Part shown: positions 25,403-35,475 of the stretch, in pieces | Layout: each line of letters starts with the position of its first letter | Numbering within the stretch: the stretch's first letter is position 1 | Assembly: GCF_037572775.1 (NCBI RefSeq) | Contig: NZ_JBBHKA010000001.1 | Span: 2,852,001-2,916,000 of the forward strand | DNA from: Ramlibacter sp. PS4R-6 | GTDB taxonomy: Bacteria; Pseudomonadota; Gammaproteobacteria; Burkholderiales; Burkholderiaceae_C | DNA length: 64,000 nt | Direction: 5' to 3' | The notes under the pieces: model-generated | Databases searched by the model: none | The model's input: only the letters and a program-made list of their open reading frames with translations | Told to the model about the DNA's origin: nothing | Position numbers and translations under genes: made by a program

Positions 25403-27495
25403 GTCGCGCCGGCCTTGGCGGTGTAGCTACGCCCCGGCGCCGGCTCGTAGAAGCGGCCGTTGCCTTCGTTCACGATGACGGAGCCCGCGTAGCGCCGGTC
25501 GAAGAGGTTGTCGACACGCGCGCCCGCCTCCAGCGTCCACCGCCCCGCACGCATGCGGTAGCCCGCATGCAGCGCGGCTGTCGTGAATGCGGGTGCGGCG
25601 TCGCTGTTGGCGTCGTTCACCCACACACGGCTTGAACGCCGCACTTCCGCGCCGCCCCGCCAGCCGAAGGCCGGCTGCCACGCCGCCTCGACGGCGGTGA
25701 ACGACCGGGCGATGCCGGGAATGCGGTTGCCCGCGGGGATCACGAGCGTCGGCGTCGTGCACGGCGCCGCCACGCAGGTCGCGAAGGCATCCCGGTAGCG
25801 CGCATCCAGCCAGGTCTGTGCGATCTGCAGCTTCCAGTCGCCGCTGCGGATGGCGGCACCGAGCTCGACGCCGCGCCGCCGCGTGGCTCCGGCGTTCTGG
25901 AACGTGCTGCGCCCACCGCTGTTGGTCTGCGTCACGATCTCGTCGCGCGTGCGCGTCTCGAACACGGCGGCATTCCATTCGAAATTCCAGAGCGCTTCGG
26001 CCCCGCTGCGGCCCTTCAGGCCGGCCTCGAGGTTGTCGCTGTGCGAAGGCTTCAGCGCAAAGTTCAGGCCCGCTGCGCCGCTGGGCCGGTAGGCCAGCTC
26101 GTTGGCCGTCGGCGTCTCGAAGCCGCGCCCGAAGGCCGCATAGGCATGCAGGCGCGGCGATACCGCGAACAGCGCTGCGAACGCCGGCAATGTCGCACCG
26201 TAGCGCAGGCTCCCGCTGTCGTCGCCGTTCGTGCCCGCGACGTAGTGGTCGCGCGACCCGAAACGCACGGAACTGCGCCGCACGCCGGCCGTCACGCTCC
26301 AGCGGTCGGAGGGCTTCCACACGCCTTGCAGGTACGGGTCGATGCTCGTCACGCGGTTGTCCTCATCGCGCCGCAGCGCGCCTTGCACGCCCAGCGCCGT
26401 GCCGGCGAAGTTCTGCCAGCCCTGGCGGTGCTCGCGCAGCGTTTCGTACGACAGGCCGGCTACGAGCTGCAGGGCCGTGCCGTGCGCGTGCGTCCAGCGC
26501 AGGTCGGTGCCCGCGTATTCGCGCTGGAGGCCAATGACGCCGCCGGGATGCAAGGCGTTGCCTTGCGCGGCGACGGGGATGGCCTGGTACTGCACGGTGT
26601 GCCGCTCGCCGATCCATGCGGCGATTCGCACCGCATCGGCCGCTCCCAGCTTCGCTTCGTGCGTCCCGCCGGCCTGCTGCTGGCGCACCGTCTTGCGCGT
26701 GTCGAAGGCCAGCGCCGACGGATCGACGCCGCGCGGCGCCGCCTCGAACTGCGCACGGGTGAGTCCCAGCGGATCGTCCGCCTTCACGTCCACCGCGTTC
26801 GCCACGAAAGTCCAGCTGCGGCCTTCGGCCGGCTTCCAGTCCAGCCGCGCATTGCCGACGTCGCGCGTGACCGCCGAATGCGCCCGCCAGCCGTCGAGCG
26901 ACATGTGGCTGGCACTGAAGACGTATCCAATGTCTCCGCTGGCGCCGCTTACGCGCAGGCCCGGGCGCGAAAGGCCGAAGCTGCCGCCGACGTAAGTCGC
27001 CGTCGCACGCGGCTCGCCTTGCCCCGGTTGCGTCGTCACCTGCACGACCCCGCCGGAAGAATTGCCGTACAGCACGGAGAAAGGCCCGCGCAGCACGTCG
27101 AGCTGCCCCACCGAGGACGGGTCGATGTGCGACAGCTGCCCCTGGCCGTCGGGCATGGTCGCCGGAATGCCGTCGACGTACAGCCGCACGCCGCGCACGC
27201 CGAAGGTCGAACGCGCGCCGAAGCCTCGGATGGACAGCTGCAGGTCCTGCGCGTAGTTCTGCCGGTCGCGCACCGCGAGGCCGGGCACGGTGGCGAGCGA
27301 TTCGGACAGGTTGATCTCCGGCCGCGCAGCCGAGCGCGCGTCGTCGCCATCGATCACCGACACCGAAGCCGGCACGTCGAAGGGATTCGCGGCCGTGCGC
27401 GTGGCGGTCACCGTGACGGGCGGCAGCACCTGCGCAACGACGCTCGCAGGCAGCGCCAGCGCCCAAGCGATGCGTTCAAACGAGGTCGAGGACAT
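25390..27495 (-). CDS. TonB-dependent outer-membrane receptor
   Basis: The 701-residue protein has a signal segment ending near residue 22 ([11 protein letters not shown]) and a plug domain (about 45-160) with [22 protein letters not shown] and [17 protein letters not shown]. The rest forms a 22-strand barrel ending in [11 protein letters not shown] with a terminal Phe. A TonB-box-like VTVTATR stands near the N-terminus. The substrate cannot be told from sequence; the PfeA/FecA/FcuA-like plug is compatible with an iron chelate or copper complex. Its start lies inside the 3' end of the LhgO-like oxidase gene (20-base overlap), so it is the third gene of an overlapping minus-strand set. No siderophore genes are present. 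Confidence 0.88.
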   Translation of the reverse strand: MSSTSFERIAWALALPASVVAQVLPPVTVTATRTAANPFDVPASVSVIDGDDARSAARPEINLSESLATVPGLAVRDRQNYAQDLQLSIRGFGARSTFGVRGVRLYVDGIPATMPDGQGQLSHIDPSSVGQLDVLRGPFSVLYGNSSGGVVQVTTQPGQGEPRATATYVGGSFGLSRPGLRVSGASGDIGYVFSASHMSLDGWRAHSAVTRDVGNARLDWKPAEGRSWTFVANAVDVKADDPLGLTRAQFEAAPRGVDPSALAFDTRKTVRQQQAGGTHEAKLGAADAVRIAAWIGERHTVQYQAIPVAAQGNALHPGGVIGLQREYAGTDLRWTHAHGTALQLVAGLSYETLREHRQGWQNFAGTALGVQGALRRDEDNRVTSIDPYLQGVWKPSDRWSVTAGVRRSSVRFGSRDHYVAGTNGDDSGSLRYGATLPAFAALFAVSPRLHAYAAFGRGFETPTANELAYRPSGAAGLNFALKPSHSDNLEAGLKGRSGAEALWNFEWNAAVFETRTRDEIVTQTNSGGRSTFQNAGATRRRGVELGAAIRSGDWKLQIAQTWLDARYRDAFATCVAAPCTTPTLVIPAGNRIPGIARSFTAVEAAWQPAFGWRGGAEVRRSSRVWVNDANSDAAPAFTTAALHAGYRMRAGRWTLEAGARVDNLFDRRYAGSVIVNEGNGRFYEPAPGRSYTAKAGATYAF

Positions 27496-28585
27496 GCTCG
27501 CCGATCGCCAAAGCGCTGGTCAGGCCCGGCGACTCGATGCCGAAGAGGTTTACCAGCCCTTGCACACCGTGCAGCGCCGGGCCGTCGATGCGGAAGTCGG
27601 GCGCGGCCTCGCCCGGGCCGTAGATTTTGGGCCGCACGCCGCTATAGCTCGGTTGCAGCGCGCCGTCGGGCAGCGCCGGCCAGTAGCGCCGCACTTCCGC
27701 GTAGAAGCCGTCGGCCCGCTTCGGGTCCACGGCGTAGTCGATCTCCTGCGGCGTGCGGGCCGCGAGCCATTCCAGGTCGGGGCCGAACTTCGCCTGCCCG
27801 CCCAGGTCGAGCGTGAGGTGCACACCCAGCCACGCATCGGCCGGCGCGGGGTAGATCAGGCGCGAGAACGGCGCCTTGCCGGCGAGGCTGTAGTAATTGC
27901 CCTTGGCGAAATGCTCGCGCGGGATCGCCGAAGGCGGCAGGCCGGCGAAGCGGCGCGCCAGCGCGCACGCATGCAGCGACGCGGAGTTGACGAGGATGGG
28001 CGCGGCGATCTCCGAGCCGTCGGCCATGCGGACCACGTGCGGTTCGCCGTCGTGGCCGAGCACGGCCGAATCGACGGCGGAGCCCAAAGCGACGAAGCCG
28101 CCTGCACGCTCCAGGTCGCCCTGCAGCGCCAGCATCAGCGCGTGGCTGTCGACGATGCCGGTCGTCGGCGACGACAGCGCAGCCACGCATTGCAGCGCGG
28201 GCTCCGCGGCCCTGGCCTGCGCGGCATCGATACGCTCCACGGGCACGCCGTTCGCCGCGGCGCGCGCCAGCAGCGCGTCCAGGCCCTTCGCCTCTTCCGG
28301 GCTGTTCGCCACGACGAACTTGCCGCAGTTGCGGTGCGGCACGCCGTGCGTGGCGCACAAGGCGTAGAGCATCTCCTTGCCGCGCACGCACAGGCGCGCC
28401 TTGAGCGAGCCGGGTGTGTAGTAGAGCCCCGCGTGGATCACCTCACTGTTGCGCGAACTCACCCCCTGGCCGATGGCCGTTTCGGCTTCGCAGACGATGG
28501 TTTCATGGCCGGCCTGCGCCAAGGCGCGTGCGACGGCCAACCCCACCACGCCCGCCCCGACGACGAGTGCCCCTATGCGATCCAT
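27476..28585 (-). CDS. FAD-dependent oxidase, L-2-hydroxyglutarate dehydrogenase (LhgO)-like
   Basis: From ATG 28585 the protein has 369 residues. It begins with the dinucleotide-binding motif [47 protein letters not shown] is characteristic of the L-2-hydroxyglutarate oxidase/dehydrogenase subgroup of the DAO superfamily. Further family features are [23 protein letters not shown] and the C-terminal [17 protein letters not shown]. The likely reaction is oxidation of L-2-hydroxyglutarate or a related hydroxyacid to the 2-oxoacid, with electrons passed to quinone or O2. The start overlaps the stop of the upstream N-formylglutamate amidohydrolase gene (TGATG), pointing to translational coupling. 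The exact substrate is inferred. Confidence 0.8.
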   Translation of the reverse strand: MDRIGALVVGAGVVGLAVARALAQAGHETIVCEAETAIGQGVSSRNSEVIHAGLYYTPGSLKARLCVRGKEMLYALCATHGVPHRNCGKFVVANSPEEAKGLDALLARAAANGVPVERIDAAQARAAEPALQCVAALSSPTTGIVDSHALMLALQGDLERAGGFVALGSAVDSAVLGHDGEPHVVRMADGSEIAAPILVNSASLHACALARRFAGLPPSAIPREHFAKGNYYSLAGKAPFSRLIYPAPADAWLGVHLTLDLGGQAKFGPDLEWLAARTPQEIDYAVDPKRADGFYAEVRRYWPALPDGALQPSYSGVRPKIYGPGEAAPDFRIDGPALHGVQGLVNLFGIESPGLTSALAIGEHVLDLV

Positions 28586-29433
28586 CAGAGGCGCCGCGGG
28601 TCCGTTTCGAGCAGCATCGCCAGCAGCGAGCGAAGGTCCGCCTTGAGCCTGGCGGCGCGCGGCGTCAGCTCGAGCGTGGCTTCGTCCATGTACAGCTTGC
28701 GATTGATCTCGACCTGGATGCTGTGGCGGTGGTGCGCGGGGTCGGCGTGCCGCCGCACGAGTTCCACGCCCTTGTACGGATGGTTGTACGAGGCGCTGTA
28801 GCCCAGTGCCTCCAGGTGCGCACAAATCTTCTTCGACAGGCGCGGGTCGGCGGTCGTACCCTCGCGGTCGCCGATGACAAAGTCGGCATGGACCAGGCCG
28901 GGATAGTCGGTGGAGAACGGCGCCGACACCGCGGGCATCGAATGGCAGTCGATGTGGATGCACCAGCCGTGGCGGCGATGCGCCGCGTCGATGGCCTTGC
29001 CGACGGCTTCGTGAAACGGCCGCCAGCAGTTCTCGATGCGCGCCTCGACCTCCGCCGCCGTGAGCTTGCGCGAGTAGATCGGCACGCCGCTGTCCGTGAT
29101 GCGCCAGATCAGCCCCTTGCCGAGCCTCACCTTCGCGAGGGACTTCGGGTCCGAGGCGACCTCACCGCGCCAAGCGTCTTCCAGCATCGCGACGTCGATC
29201 TCGGTGACGTTGCGGTTCACGTCGAGGTAGCTGCGGGGGAACAGCGCTTCCACCCATGCGATGCCCATCGCGGGCGCGAAGTCGTACAGCTTCTCGACGT
29301 GCGTGTCCTCGGCCTGCCGCAGCTCGCCCATGTCGCAGGCGTGGCGGAAATCCTCCGGGTAGACCGTGCCGCTGTGCGGCGAGTCGAGCACCAGCGGGCT
29401 CGTGCCGGGCACCACGCGGATCCATGCATCCAT
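28585..29433 (-). CDS. N-formylglutamate amidohydrolase family protein
   Basis: The 282-residue protein begins [22 protein letters not shown]; a longer open frame to 29523 lacks family sequence. Motifs of the N-formylglutamate amidohydrolase (HutG/FGase) family are [38 protein letters not shown], and [11 protein letters not shown] with probable metal-binding His/Asp. The enzyme class hydrolyses N-formyl-L-glutamate to formate and glutamate in histidine degradation, but no hut genes are nearby. Coupling to an LhgO-like oxidase instead suggests another amide or glutarate-related substrate. It is divergent from the methyltransferase gene at 29522. Confidence 0.85.
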   Translation of the reverse strand: MDAWIRVVPGTSPLVLDSPHSGTVYPEDFRHACDMGELRQAEDTHVEKLYDFAPAMGIAWVEALFPRSYLDVNRNVTEIDVAMLEDAWRGEVASDPKSLAKVRLGKGLIWRITDSGVPIYSRKLTAAEVEARIENCWRPFHEAVGKAIDAAHRRHGWCIHIDCHSMPAVSAPFSTDYPGLVHADFVIGDREGTTADPRLSKKICAHLEALGYSASYNHPYKGVELVRRHADPAHHRHSIQVEINRKLYMDEATLELTPRAARLKADLRSLLAMLLETDPRRL

Positions 29434-29521
29434 GCACGGATTGTGGCGCAGGCACGCCGCGCCGGGGCTCGGAAACCGCGTATGCCGCCGATAATGAAGA
29501 GTCGAAAGATGACGGGGACCC

Positions 29522-30382
29522 ATGACGCTCAGGGCAGTCCTTCAACGCGTGGCCGCATCGGCGCAGGACGGGCTGGGACGTTTCACGCACAAGACCCCCG
29601 TGGACCTCGGCCGTGAGTTCCCGCTTTTCCAGTGCAACAACAGCGGCCCGCGCGACCAGCTCGACGCGATGTCGCTGGATGCGATCAACGGCGTCTTTCC
29701 CGTCCTGAAAACCCTGGCCTGCTCGCACGGGGACCCGAGCGATCCTGTCGAGCTCGCGTCGTCGCCCCGTTCGCCGCAGCAGGAGCGCGTCGCGCAGTCG
29801 CTGAAGGAACGGTTCGACCACCACGGCAGCGACAAGTCGACCGAACACGATTGCCACCTGCTGTACGGTGCACTGTGTCCGCAGCCGGAAGAAGTGCGGC
29901 GCGTGTTCGAGATCGGCCTGGGGTCGCCGCACGCCGACATGCTCGGGAACATGGGCCCGCAGGGGCGGCCGGGTGCATCCCTGCGGGCCTTCCGCGACGT
30001 GTTCGCGCAGGCCGAAATCTGGGGCGCGGACATCGACCGCCGCATCCTCTTCCAGGAAGAACGCATCCGCACCGTGCACGCCGACCAATGCTCGGCGCAG
30101 TCGCTCGCGGAACTGGCGGCGGGCATGCCCCACGACTTCGACCTCGTGATCGACGACGGCGTCCACGGCCCGCATGCGAACCTCGAGTTCCTGCGTTTCG
30201 CGTTGGTGATCGCGCGGCGCGGGGGCTGGATCGTGATCGAGGACATCCGCGAGGAGGCAGCGCCGCTGTGGGCCGTCGTCGCCGCCATCATTCCCTCGCA
30301 CAAGCCGCGGCTCTATCGCTGCAAGCAGGGGCTCGCGTTCGCCGTGGAAAAAGGCGAAGCCGGCGCTGGGCCGGCTTCATGA
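29522..30382 (+). CDS. Class I SAM-dependent methyltransferase (macrocin O-methyltransferase-like)
   Basis: The 286-residue protein has an N-terminal part of about 95 residues that I do not recognise. A methyltransferase domain follows: the GSDKSTEHDCHLLYG entry motif, VFEIGLGSPHADMLG (SAM-binding glycine loop), EIWGADIDRR (acidic ribose-binding end of strand 2), DFDLVIDDGVHGP and GGWIVIEDI. This order is typical of the metal-dependent sugar O-methyltransferases related to MycE/TylE, in which the DDG-H stretch binds Mg2+. No glycan or macrolide cluster adjoins it, so the acceptor is unknown. The stop lies six bases before the 3' end of tRNA-Val on the other strand. Confidence 0.7.
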   Translation: MTLRAVLQRVAASAQDGLGRFTHKTPVDLGREFPLFQCNNSGPRDQLDAMSLDAINGVFPVLKTLACSHGDPSDPVELASSPRSPQQERVAQSLKERFDHHGSDKSTEHDCHLLYGALCPQPEEVRRVFEIGLGSPHADMLGNMGPQGRPGASLRAFRDVFAQAEIWGADIDRRILFQEERIRTVHADQCSAQSLAELAAGMPHDFDLVIDDGVHGPHANLEFLRFALVIARRGGWIVIEDIREEAAPLWAVVAAIIPSHKPRLYRCKQGLAFAVEKGEAGAGPAS

Positions 30383-30387
30383 ATGTC

Positions 30388-30462
30388 TGGTGGGCGATAC
30401 ATGGATCGAACATGTGACCCCTGCAGTGTGAATGCAGTGCTCTACCGCTGAGCTAATCGCCC
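30388..30462 (-). tRNA. tRNA-Val (anticodon CAC), CCA encoded
   Basis: The minus strand folds into a full cloverleaf. Acceptor GGGCGAT pairs with ATCGCCC, the D-arm is GCTC-AGCGGTA-GAGC, the anticodon arm is CTGCA-TTCACAC-TGCAG with CAC at 34-36, and the T-arm is ACATG-TTCGATC-CATGT. Discriminator A is followed by encoded CCA (30388-30390). Anticodon CAC reads GTG valine codons. It lies between a methyltransferase gene and dnaQ. Confidence 0.95.
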
Positions 30463-30486
30463 TCTTCCCATTGGGAAAGCCTTGGA

Positions 30487-31200
30487 TTATGCCACAGGCT
30501 GAGTCACGATTTTCCAGATCGCCTTGCCGCCGCTCGCCTTATCGAGCTGCTGCAGGACCTCCTCGTGCGCGGCGGCTTCCTGCTCGTTCGCCAGCAGAAC
30601 GGGCAACGTGAACTGGCGCAGGTCCACGCGCGTCGCGATGCCCGCGATGGCGTCGGACGCGCCCGCGTCGATCAGCAGCGCGTCCTGGCCGCGCGTCATG
30701 TTGATGTAGACGTCGGCCAGCAGCTCCGCGTCGAGCAGGGCGCCGTGCAGCGTGCGGCCGGAGTTATCCACGCCCAGGCGGTCGCACAGCGCATCGAGGC
30801 TGTTGCGCTTGCCCGGCCACTGCTCCTTGGCCATCGCCAGCGTATCGGTCACCTGCTGCACGATGGCGCCGATGCGCGACTTGCCGGCGAGCTCGAGCTC
30901 CTTGTCGAGGAACGAGACGTCGAAGGCGGCGTTGTGGATGATGATCTCGGCGCCGGCGAGGTACTCGACCAGTTCGTCCGCGACCTGGGCGAACTTCGGC
31001 TTGTCGCGCAGGAACTCGTTGCTGATGCCGTGGACCTTGAGCGCGTCCTCGTGGCTGTCGCGCTCGGGGTTCAGGTAGAAATGCTTGTTGTTGCCCGTGA
31101 GCTTGCGAGCGACGAGCTCCACGCAGCCGATCTCGATGATGCGGTCGCCCGCCTCCGCCGAAAGGCCCGTGGTTTCCGTGTCGAGGACGATTTGGCGCAC
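30487..31200 (-). CDS. dnaQ: DNA polymerase III epsilon subunit (3'-5' proofreading exonuclease)
   Basis: The 237-residue protein has the DEDDh exonuclease motifs: ExoI LDTETTGL (Asp7, Glu9), ExoII HNAAFDVSFLD, and ExoIII HGALLDAELLADVY with catalytic His and Asp. The C-terminal extension is the region that binds the alpha polymerase subunit. It removes misincorporated nucleotides during replication. The gene is upstream of tRNA-Val on the same strand (24-base gap) and divergent from an SDR gene 20 bases away. It is preceded on its transcript by no obvious long leader. Confidence 0.95.
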   Translation of the reverse strand: MRQIVLDTETTGLSAEAGDRIIEIGCVELVARKLTGNNKHFYLNPERDSHEDALKVHGISNEFLRDKPKFAQVADELVEYLAGAEIIIHNAAFDVSFLDKELELAGKSRIGAIVQQVTDTLAMAKEQWPGKRNSLDALCDRLGVDNSGRTLHGALLDAELLADVYINMTRGQDALLIDAGASDAIAGIATRVDLRQFTLPVLLANEQEAAAHEEVLQQLDKASGGKAIWKIVTQPVA

Positions 31201-31220
31201 GGCGGGATTATGCTTGAGGG

Positions 31221-31973
31221 ATGTTCCAACTCACCGGAAAAATCGCGGTCGTGACGGGCGGAAACGGCGGCATCGGCCTGGGCATGGCGCGCGGGCTCGC
31301 GCAGGCGGGCGCACTCGTTGTGATCGCGGGACGCAACGCGGAAAAATCCCGCGAAGCCGCGCACGAATTGCGCCGGGAAGGTTGCAAGGCCGAGGCGGTC
31401 GAGGCCGACGTGACCGACGAAGGCGAGGTGGCGCGTCTCTTTTCCGAAACGGACAAGCACCACGGTCGCCTGGACATCCTGGTGAACAACGCGGGCACCA
31501 CGGTGCGCAAGCGGCCGCACGAGCTGACGCTGGACGAGTGGCGGCACGTGATGGACACGAACCTCACGAGCGCCTTCCTGTGCTCGCAGGCGGCGTACCC
31601 GCTGCTCAAGCGCCAGGGCGGCAAGGTGATCAACATCGGCTCGATGATGTCGATCTTCGGCGCGCCCTACGCGTCGGCGTACGGCGCGAGCAAGGGCGGC
31701 ATCGTGCAGTTCACCCGCTCCATCGCAACGGCGTGGGCCGCGGACAACATCCAGGCCAACGCCGTGCTGCCGGGGTGGATCGACACCGAGCTCACGCAAG
31801 GCGCTCGCGAGCAGGTGCCAGGGTTGAACGAGCGCGTCGTCGCGAGAACACCGGCGGGGCGCTGGGGTGCACCGTCGGACCTTGCCGGCGTGGCCGTGTT
31901 CCTCGCCAGCAGCGCGTCCGACTTCGTGACCGGCGCGGCGATCCCCGTGGACGGCGGCTACTCGATCGCCTAG
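31221..31973 (+). CDS. Short-chain dehydrogenase/reductase (SDR)
   Basis: The 250-residue classical SDR has the cofactor motif TGGNGGIGLGMA near the start and Arg after strand 2 (IAGRNAEK), which favours NADP. The structural NNAG motif (DILVNNAGTT), catalytic Ser in INIGSMMSIFG and YxxxK in YGASKGG are all present. The C-terminal PVDGGYSIA is typical of gluconate 5-dehydrogenase, 2-deoxy-D-gluconate 3-dehydrogenase and 3-oxoacyl-ACP reductase relatives. KDUI/gluconate-like sugar acid oxidation is the best guess, but SDR substrates are not predictable from motifs. It is divergent from dnaQ and convergent with fdx. Confidence 0.85.
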   Translation: MFQLTGKIAVVTGGNGGIGLGMARGLAQAGALVVIAGRNAEKSREAAHELRREGCKAEAVEADVTDEGEVARLFSETDKHHGRLDILVNNAGTTVRKRPHELTLDEWRHVMDTNLTSAFLCSQAAYPLLKRQGGKVINIGSMMSIFGAPYASAYGASKGGIVQFTRSIATAWAADNIQANAVLPGWIDTELTQGAREQVPGLNERVVARTPAGRWGAPSDLAGVAVFLASSASDFVTGAAIPVDGGYSIA

Positions 31974-31978
31974 TGAAT

Positions 31979-31994
31979 CCCGGCGCAGGCCGGG
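31979..31994. terminator. Hairpin between the convergent SDR and fdx genes
   Basis: CCCGGC-GCAG-GCCGGG forms a 6-bp GC stem with a 4-base loop six bases after the SDR stop and 13 bases beyond the fdx stop. No T-run follows on either strand, so efficient Rho-independent termination is uncertain. The sequence may also be one copy of a dispersed short palindromic repeat; no second copy was seen in this window. Confidence 0.35.
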
Positions 31995-32006
31995 GGCCAG
32001 GGTCTT

Positions 32007-32345
32007 CTAGTGTTTCTCTTTCGCGTGGTTGATCGAGTATTTGGGGATCTCGACCACCAGGTCCTTCTGCGCCACGATCGCCTGGCATGACAGGCGCGAG
32101 TCGGCCTCCAGCCCCCACGCGCGGTCCAGCAGGTCTTCCTCGTTCTCGTCCATCTCGTTGAGCGACTTGAAGCCCTCGCGCACGACGACGTGGCAGGTGG
32201 TGCAGGCGCAGCTCATGTCGCACGCATGCTCGATCGCGATGCCGTTGTCCAGCAGCGCCTCGCAGATGGACGTGCCGGGCGTAGCCTGGATCTCGGCGCC
32301 TTGCGGCGCATATTCGGGGTGCGGGAGGACCTTGATCTTCGTCAT
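32007..32345 (-). CDS. fdx: ISC-type [2Fe-2S] ferredoxin
   Basis: The 112-residue adrenodoxin-type ferredoxin supplies electrons for Fe-S cluster assembly on IscU. The cluster ligands fall at Cys42, Cys48, Cys51 and Cys87 (CDMSCACTTCHV and SRLSCQA), the same positions as E. coli Fdx. It is the last gene of the isc operon, four bases after hscA. Confidence 0.96.
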   Translation of the reverse strand: MTKIKVLPHPEYAPQGAEIQATPGTSICEALLDNGIAIEHACDMSCACTTCHVVVREGFKSLNEMDENEEDLLDRAWGLEADSRLSCQAIVAQKDLVVEIPKYSINHAKEKH

Positions 32346-32348
32346 GCT

Positions 32349-34208
32349 CTAGAGGGCTTCCACGTTCTTGCCGGCCAGCGCCTTCTGGATGCTGTGGTTC
32401 ATGCGCGTGGCGGCGAAGCTTTCGGTGCCCTTGGCCAGCGCTTCGGTGGCGGCCTCGATGGCGGCCGCGTCGGTTGAGTTCTCGGCGATCGCCCGCAACG
32501 ACGCCATCAGGGCATCGATGTGCGCACGTTCCTCGCCGGCCAGCAGCGCGGCATCGGCGTCCAGCGCGCTCTGCGTCGCGAGCAACATGCGCTGCGCCTC
32601 GAGCTTGGCTTCCGCCAGCGCGCGGGCTTTCATGTCGTGCTCGGCGGTCGAGAAGCTCTCCTTCAGCATGCGCGCGATCTCGTCGTCGGTCAGGCCGTAC
32701 GACGGCTTGACGTCGATGCTCGCCTCCACGCCGCTGCCCTGCTCCTTCGCGCTCACGGACAACAAGCCGTCGGCGTCGACCGTGAACGTCACCCGGATGC
32801 GCGCCGCGCCCGCGGCCATCGGCGGGATGCCGCGCAACTCGAAGCGCGCGAGGCTGCGGCAGTCCTGTACCAGGTCGCGCTCGCCTTGCAGGACGTGGAT
32901 CGCCATCGCCGTCTGGCCGTCCTTGTAGGTCGTGAAGTCCTGCGCCTTGGCGGTGGGGATCGTCTCGTTGCGGTGGACGATGCGCTCGACCAGCCCGCCC
33001 ATGGTCTCGATGCCCAGCGACAGCGGGATCACGTCCAGCAGCAGCAGGTCGCCGGCGGCGCCGTTGCCCGCGAGCTGGTTGGCCTGGATGGCCGCGCCCA
33101 GCGCAACCACCTGGTCGGGGTCCAGGTTGGTGAGCGGCTGGCGGCCGAAGAACTGCGCCACGGCGCGCCGCACCTGCGGCATGCGCGTGGAGCCGCCCAC
33201 GAGCACGACACCCTGCACGTCGTCCTTGGCCAGCTTCGCGTCCCGCAGCGCCTTGCGCACCGCACCCATCGTGCGGGCCGTGAGTTCGCCCGTGACGCCC
33301 TCGAAATCCTCGCGCGTCACGGGTATCGCGTGTTCCTGCCCGCCCGCCGTGAACGTGGCCAGCACGCTGCCGTGCTCCGACAAGCTCTCCTTGGCCGCGC
33401 GTGCCGCCACCTTCACCGCGGACTTGTCGCGCGCGCTGGTCGCCGCGGCGCCGGCTTGCGTGAGCAGCCAGTCGGCGAGCGCGCGGTCGTAGTCGTCACC
33501 GCCCAGCGCCGAGTCGCCGCCCGTGGCGATCACCTCGAAGACGCCCCGCGCGAGCCGCAGGATCGAAATGTCGAAGGTGCCACCGCCCAGGTCGTACACC
33601 GCATAGATACCCTCCGAGGCGTTGTCCAGCCCGTAGGCGATCGCAGCCGCGGTGGGCTCGTTGATCAGGCGCAGCACGTTGATGCCTGCCAGCTTCGCGG
33701 CATCCTTGGTGGCCTGCCGCTGCGCGTCGTCGAAGTAGGCGGGCACGGTGATGACGGCGCCGTGCAGGTCGTCGCCCATCGTGTCCTCGGCGCGGTGGCG
33801 CAACGTGGCAAGGATTTCGGCGCTGACCTCCACGGGCGACTTCTCGCCCTCGCGCGTGGCCAGCGCCACCATGCCCGGCTTGTCGATGAAGCGGTAGGGC
33901 ATCTTTTCGCGGTTGGCGATGTCGGCGAGGCCGCGGCCCATGAAGCGCTTGGCCGAAACGATGGTGTTCTCGGCATCTTCGGACTGCGCCTGCTGCGCGT
34001 CGAAGCCGATCTGGCGGCGGCCGCCTTCGAGGTAGCGCACGACCGAAGGCAGCAACACGCGGCCCTGGTCGTCGGGCAGGCACTCGGCGACGCCGTTGCG
34101 CACCGTGGCAACGAGCGAATGCGTGGTGCCCAGGTCGATGCCGACCGCGATCCGCCGCTGGTGCGGGTCGGGCGATTGCCCGGGCTCTGAAATCTGCAGG
34201 AGCGCCAT
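32349..34208 (-). CDS. hscA: Fe-S assembly chaperone HscA (Hsp70 family)
   Basis: The 619-residue specialised Hsp70 drives cluster transfer from IscU to apo-proteins with ATP. The nucleotide-binding domain shows [31 protein letters not shown] and [14 protein letters not shown]. The substrate-binding domain begins near residue 390 ([18 protein letters not shown]). The start at 34208 is favoured because [17 protein letters not shown] is the usual HscA leader, whereas an ATG 16 codons earlier lies in hscB. It is four bases from hscB and part of the isc operon. Confidence 0.96.
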   Translation of the reverse strand: MALLQISEPGQSPDPHQRRIAVGIDLGTTHSLVATVRNGVAECLPDDQGRVLLPSVVRYLEGGRRQIGFDAQQAQSEDAENTIVSAKRFMGRGLADIANREKMPYRFIDKPGMVALATREGEKSPVEVSAEILATLRHRAEDTMGDDLHGAVITVPAYFDDAQRQATKDAAKLAGINVLRLINEPTAAAIAYGLDNASEGIYAVYDLGGGTFDISILRLARGVFEVIATGGDSALGGDDYDRALADWLLTQAGAAATSARDKSAVKVAARAAKESLSEHGSVLATFTAGGQEHAIPVTREDFEGVTGELTARTMGAVRKALRDAKLAKDDVQGVVLVGGSTRMPQVRRAVAQFFGRQPLTNLDPDQVVALGAAIQANQLAGNGAAGDLLLLDVIPLSLGIETMGGLVERIVHRNETIPTAKAQDFTTYKDGQTAMAIHVLQGERDLVQDCRSLARFELRGIPPMAAGAARIRVTFTVDADGLLSVSAKEQGSGVEASIDVKPSYGLTDDEIARMLKESFSTAEHDMKARALAEAKLEAQRMLLATQSALDADAALLAGEERAHIDALMASLRAIAENSTDAAAIEAATEALAKGTESFAATRMNHSIQKALAGKNVEAL

Positions 34209-34212
34209 CGCG

Positions 34213-34731
34213 CTATTGTCCCAGTTGCTCGGCGCGGCCTTCGACGTCGTGGGCAAAGCGCTCGATGAACATGAGGGCTCTCACCTGCTGGGCAGCGGCG
34301 CGGGGGTCGTTCTCGTCGTCGAGCATGCGGCGCACGCGCTCGACCGTGTCGCGGCGGGCCACCTGCAGCTCGCCCTCGAGGCGGTCGACGTCCTCGATCG
34401 AACGTGCCTCTTCCAGAGCCTCGCGCCATTCCATCTGCTCGACGAGGAAAGTCGCCGGCATCGCCGTGTTGTTCTCGGGGTCGATGGGGGAGCCGCGCAG
34501 CTCGCACAGGTAGGCGGCGCGCTTGAGCGGATCCTTCAGGCGCTTGTAGGCTTCATTGATGCGCACCGACCACTGCATGGCGATGCGCTGGGCGGCGGCG
34601 CCCTGCGCCGCGAAACGGTCGGGATGGGCTTCGCGCTGCAGGTCCTTCCAGCGCTCGTCGATGCGGCCAAGGTCCTGCGCGAACTGCTCGGGCACGCCGA
34701 AGAGCTCGAAATCGTTGCTCTGGAGATTCAC
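34213..34731 (-). CDS. hscB: Co-chaperone HscB (J-domain)
   Basis: The 172-residue protein has an N-terminal J-domain with the essential HPD motif at residues 36-38 (REAHPDRFA), and a C-terminal three-helix domain that binds IscU. It stimulates HscA ATPase and delivers IscU to it. Its start overlaps the iscA stop by four bases. Confidence 0.95.
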   Translation of the reverse strand: MNLQSNDFELFGVPEQFAQDLGRIDERWKDLQREAHPDRFAAQGAAAQRIAMQWSVRINEAYKRLKDPLKRAAYLCELRGSPIDPENNTAMPATFLVEQMEWREALEEARSIEDVDRLEGELQVARRDTVERVRRMLDDENDPRAAAQQVRALMFIERFAHDVEGRAEQLGQ

Positions 34732-35051
34732 ACCCGGAAGGATTCGCCGCAGCCGCAGCGGTCGCGCTCGTTGGGGTTGTTGAACTTGAAACCCTCGTTC
34801 AGGCCTTCGCGCACGAAGTCCAGCTGCGTGCCGTCGATGTAGGCCAAGCTCTTGGGGTCCACCAGCACCTTCACGCCGTGCTGTTCGAACACCAGGTCCT
34901 CGGGCGCGGCGTCGTCCACGTACTCGAGCTTGTAGGCCAGGCCCGAGCAGCCCGTGGTCTTGACGCCCAGGCGCACGCCGACGCCCTTGCCACGCTTCGC
35001 CAGGTACCTCTTGATGTGGCGCGCGGCAGGCTCGGTGAGGGAAACCGCCAT
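34728..35051 (-). CDS. iscA: A-type Fe-S carrier IscA
   Basis: From ATG 35051 the protein has 107 residues. A GGAG site five bases upstream and the family-typical [13 protein letters not shown] support this start over an in-frame ATG at 35084 that overlaps iscU. Cluster ligands are Cys35 (TGCSGLAY), Cys99 and Cys101 (RCGCGESF), exactly as in E. coli IscA. It carries iron or [4Fe-4S] clusters to targets. It lies between iscU and hscB. Confidence 0.95.
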   Translation of the reverse strand: MAVSLTEPAARHIKRYLAKRGKGVGVRLGVKTTGCSGLAYKLEYVDDAAPEDLVFEQHGVKVLVDPKSLAYIDGTQLDFVREGLNEGFKFNNPNERDRCGCGESFRV

Positions 35052-35073
35052 CTTCTCCAGGCGATGCGACTCG

Positions 35074-35460
35074 TCAGGCTGCATGCTTCTTCTTGTAGTC
35101 GGCCACGGCCGCCTTGATCGCGTCTTCCGCCAGGATCGAGCAGTGGATCTTCACCGGGGGCAGCGCGAGCTCCTCGGCGATCTGGCTGTTCTTCAGCGAC
35201 GCGGCCTCGTCCAGCGTCTTGCCCTTGACCCACTCGGTCACCAGCGAGCTGGAGGCGATCGCGGAGCCGCAGCCGTAGGTCTTGAAGCGCGCGTCCTCGA
35301 TGACGCCGGTGGACGGGTTCACCTTGATCTGCAGCTTCATCACGTCGCCGCAGGCGGGCGCGCCGACCATGCCGGTGCCGACCGTCTCGTCGCCCTTGTC
35401 GAAAGAGCCCACGTTGCGCGGGTTCTCGTAGTGTTCAACGACTTTTTCGGAATAGGCCAT
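35074..35460 (-). CDS. iscU: Fe-S cluster scaffold IscU
   Basis: The 128-residue scaffold on which [2Fe-2S] clusters are built has ligand Cys37 (GAPACGDV), Cys64 (YGCGSAIAS) and Cys107 (KIHCSIL). LPPVK, the HscA recognition motif, is at about residues 100-104. It follows iscS by 15 bases in the isc operon. Confidence 0.97.
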   Translation of the reverse strand: MAYSEKVVEHYENPRNVGSFDKGDETVGTGMVGAPACGDVMKLQIKVNPSTGVIEDARFKTYGCGSAIASSSLVTEWVKGKTLDEAASLKNSQIAEELALPPVKIHCSILAEDAIKAAVADYKKKHAA

Positions 35461-35475
35461 GGTTGTTCTCCAGTC

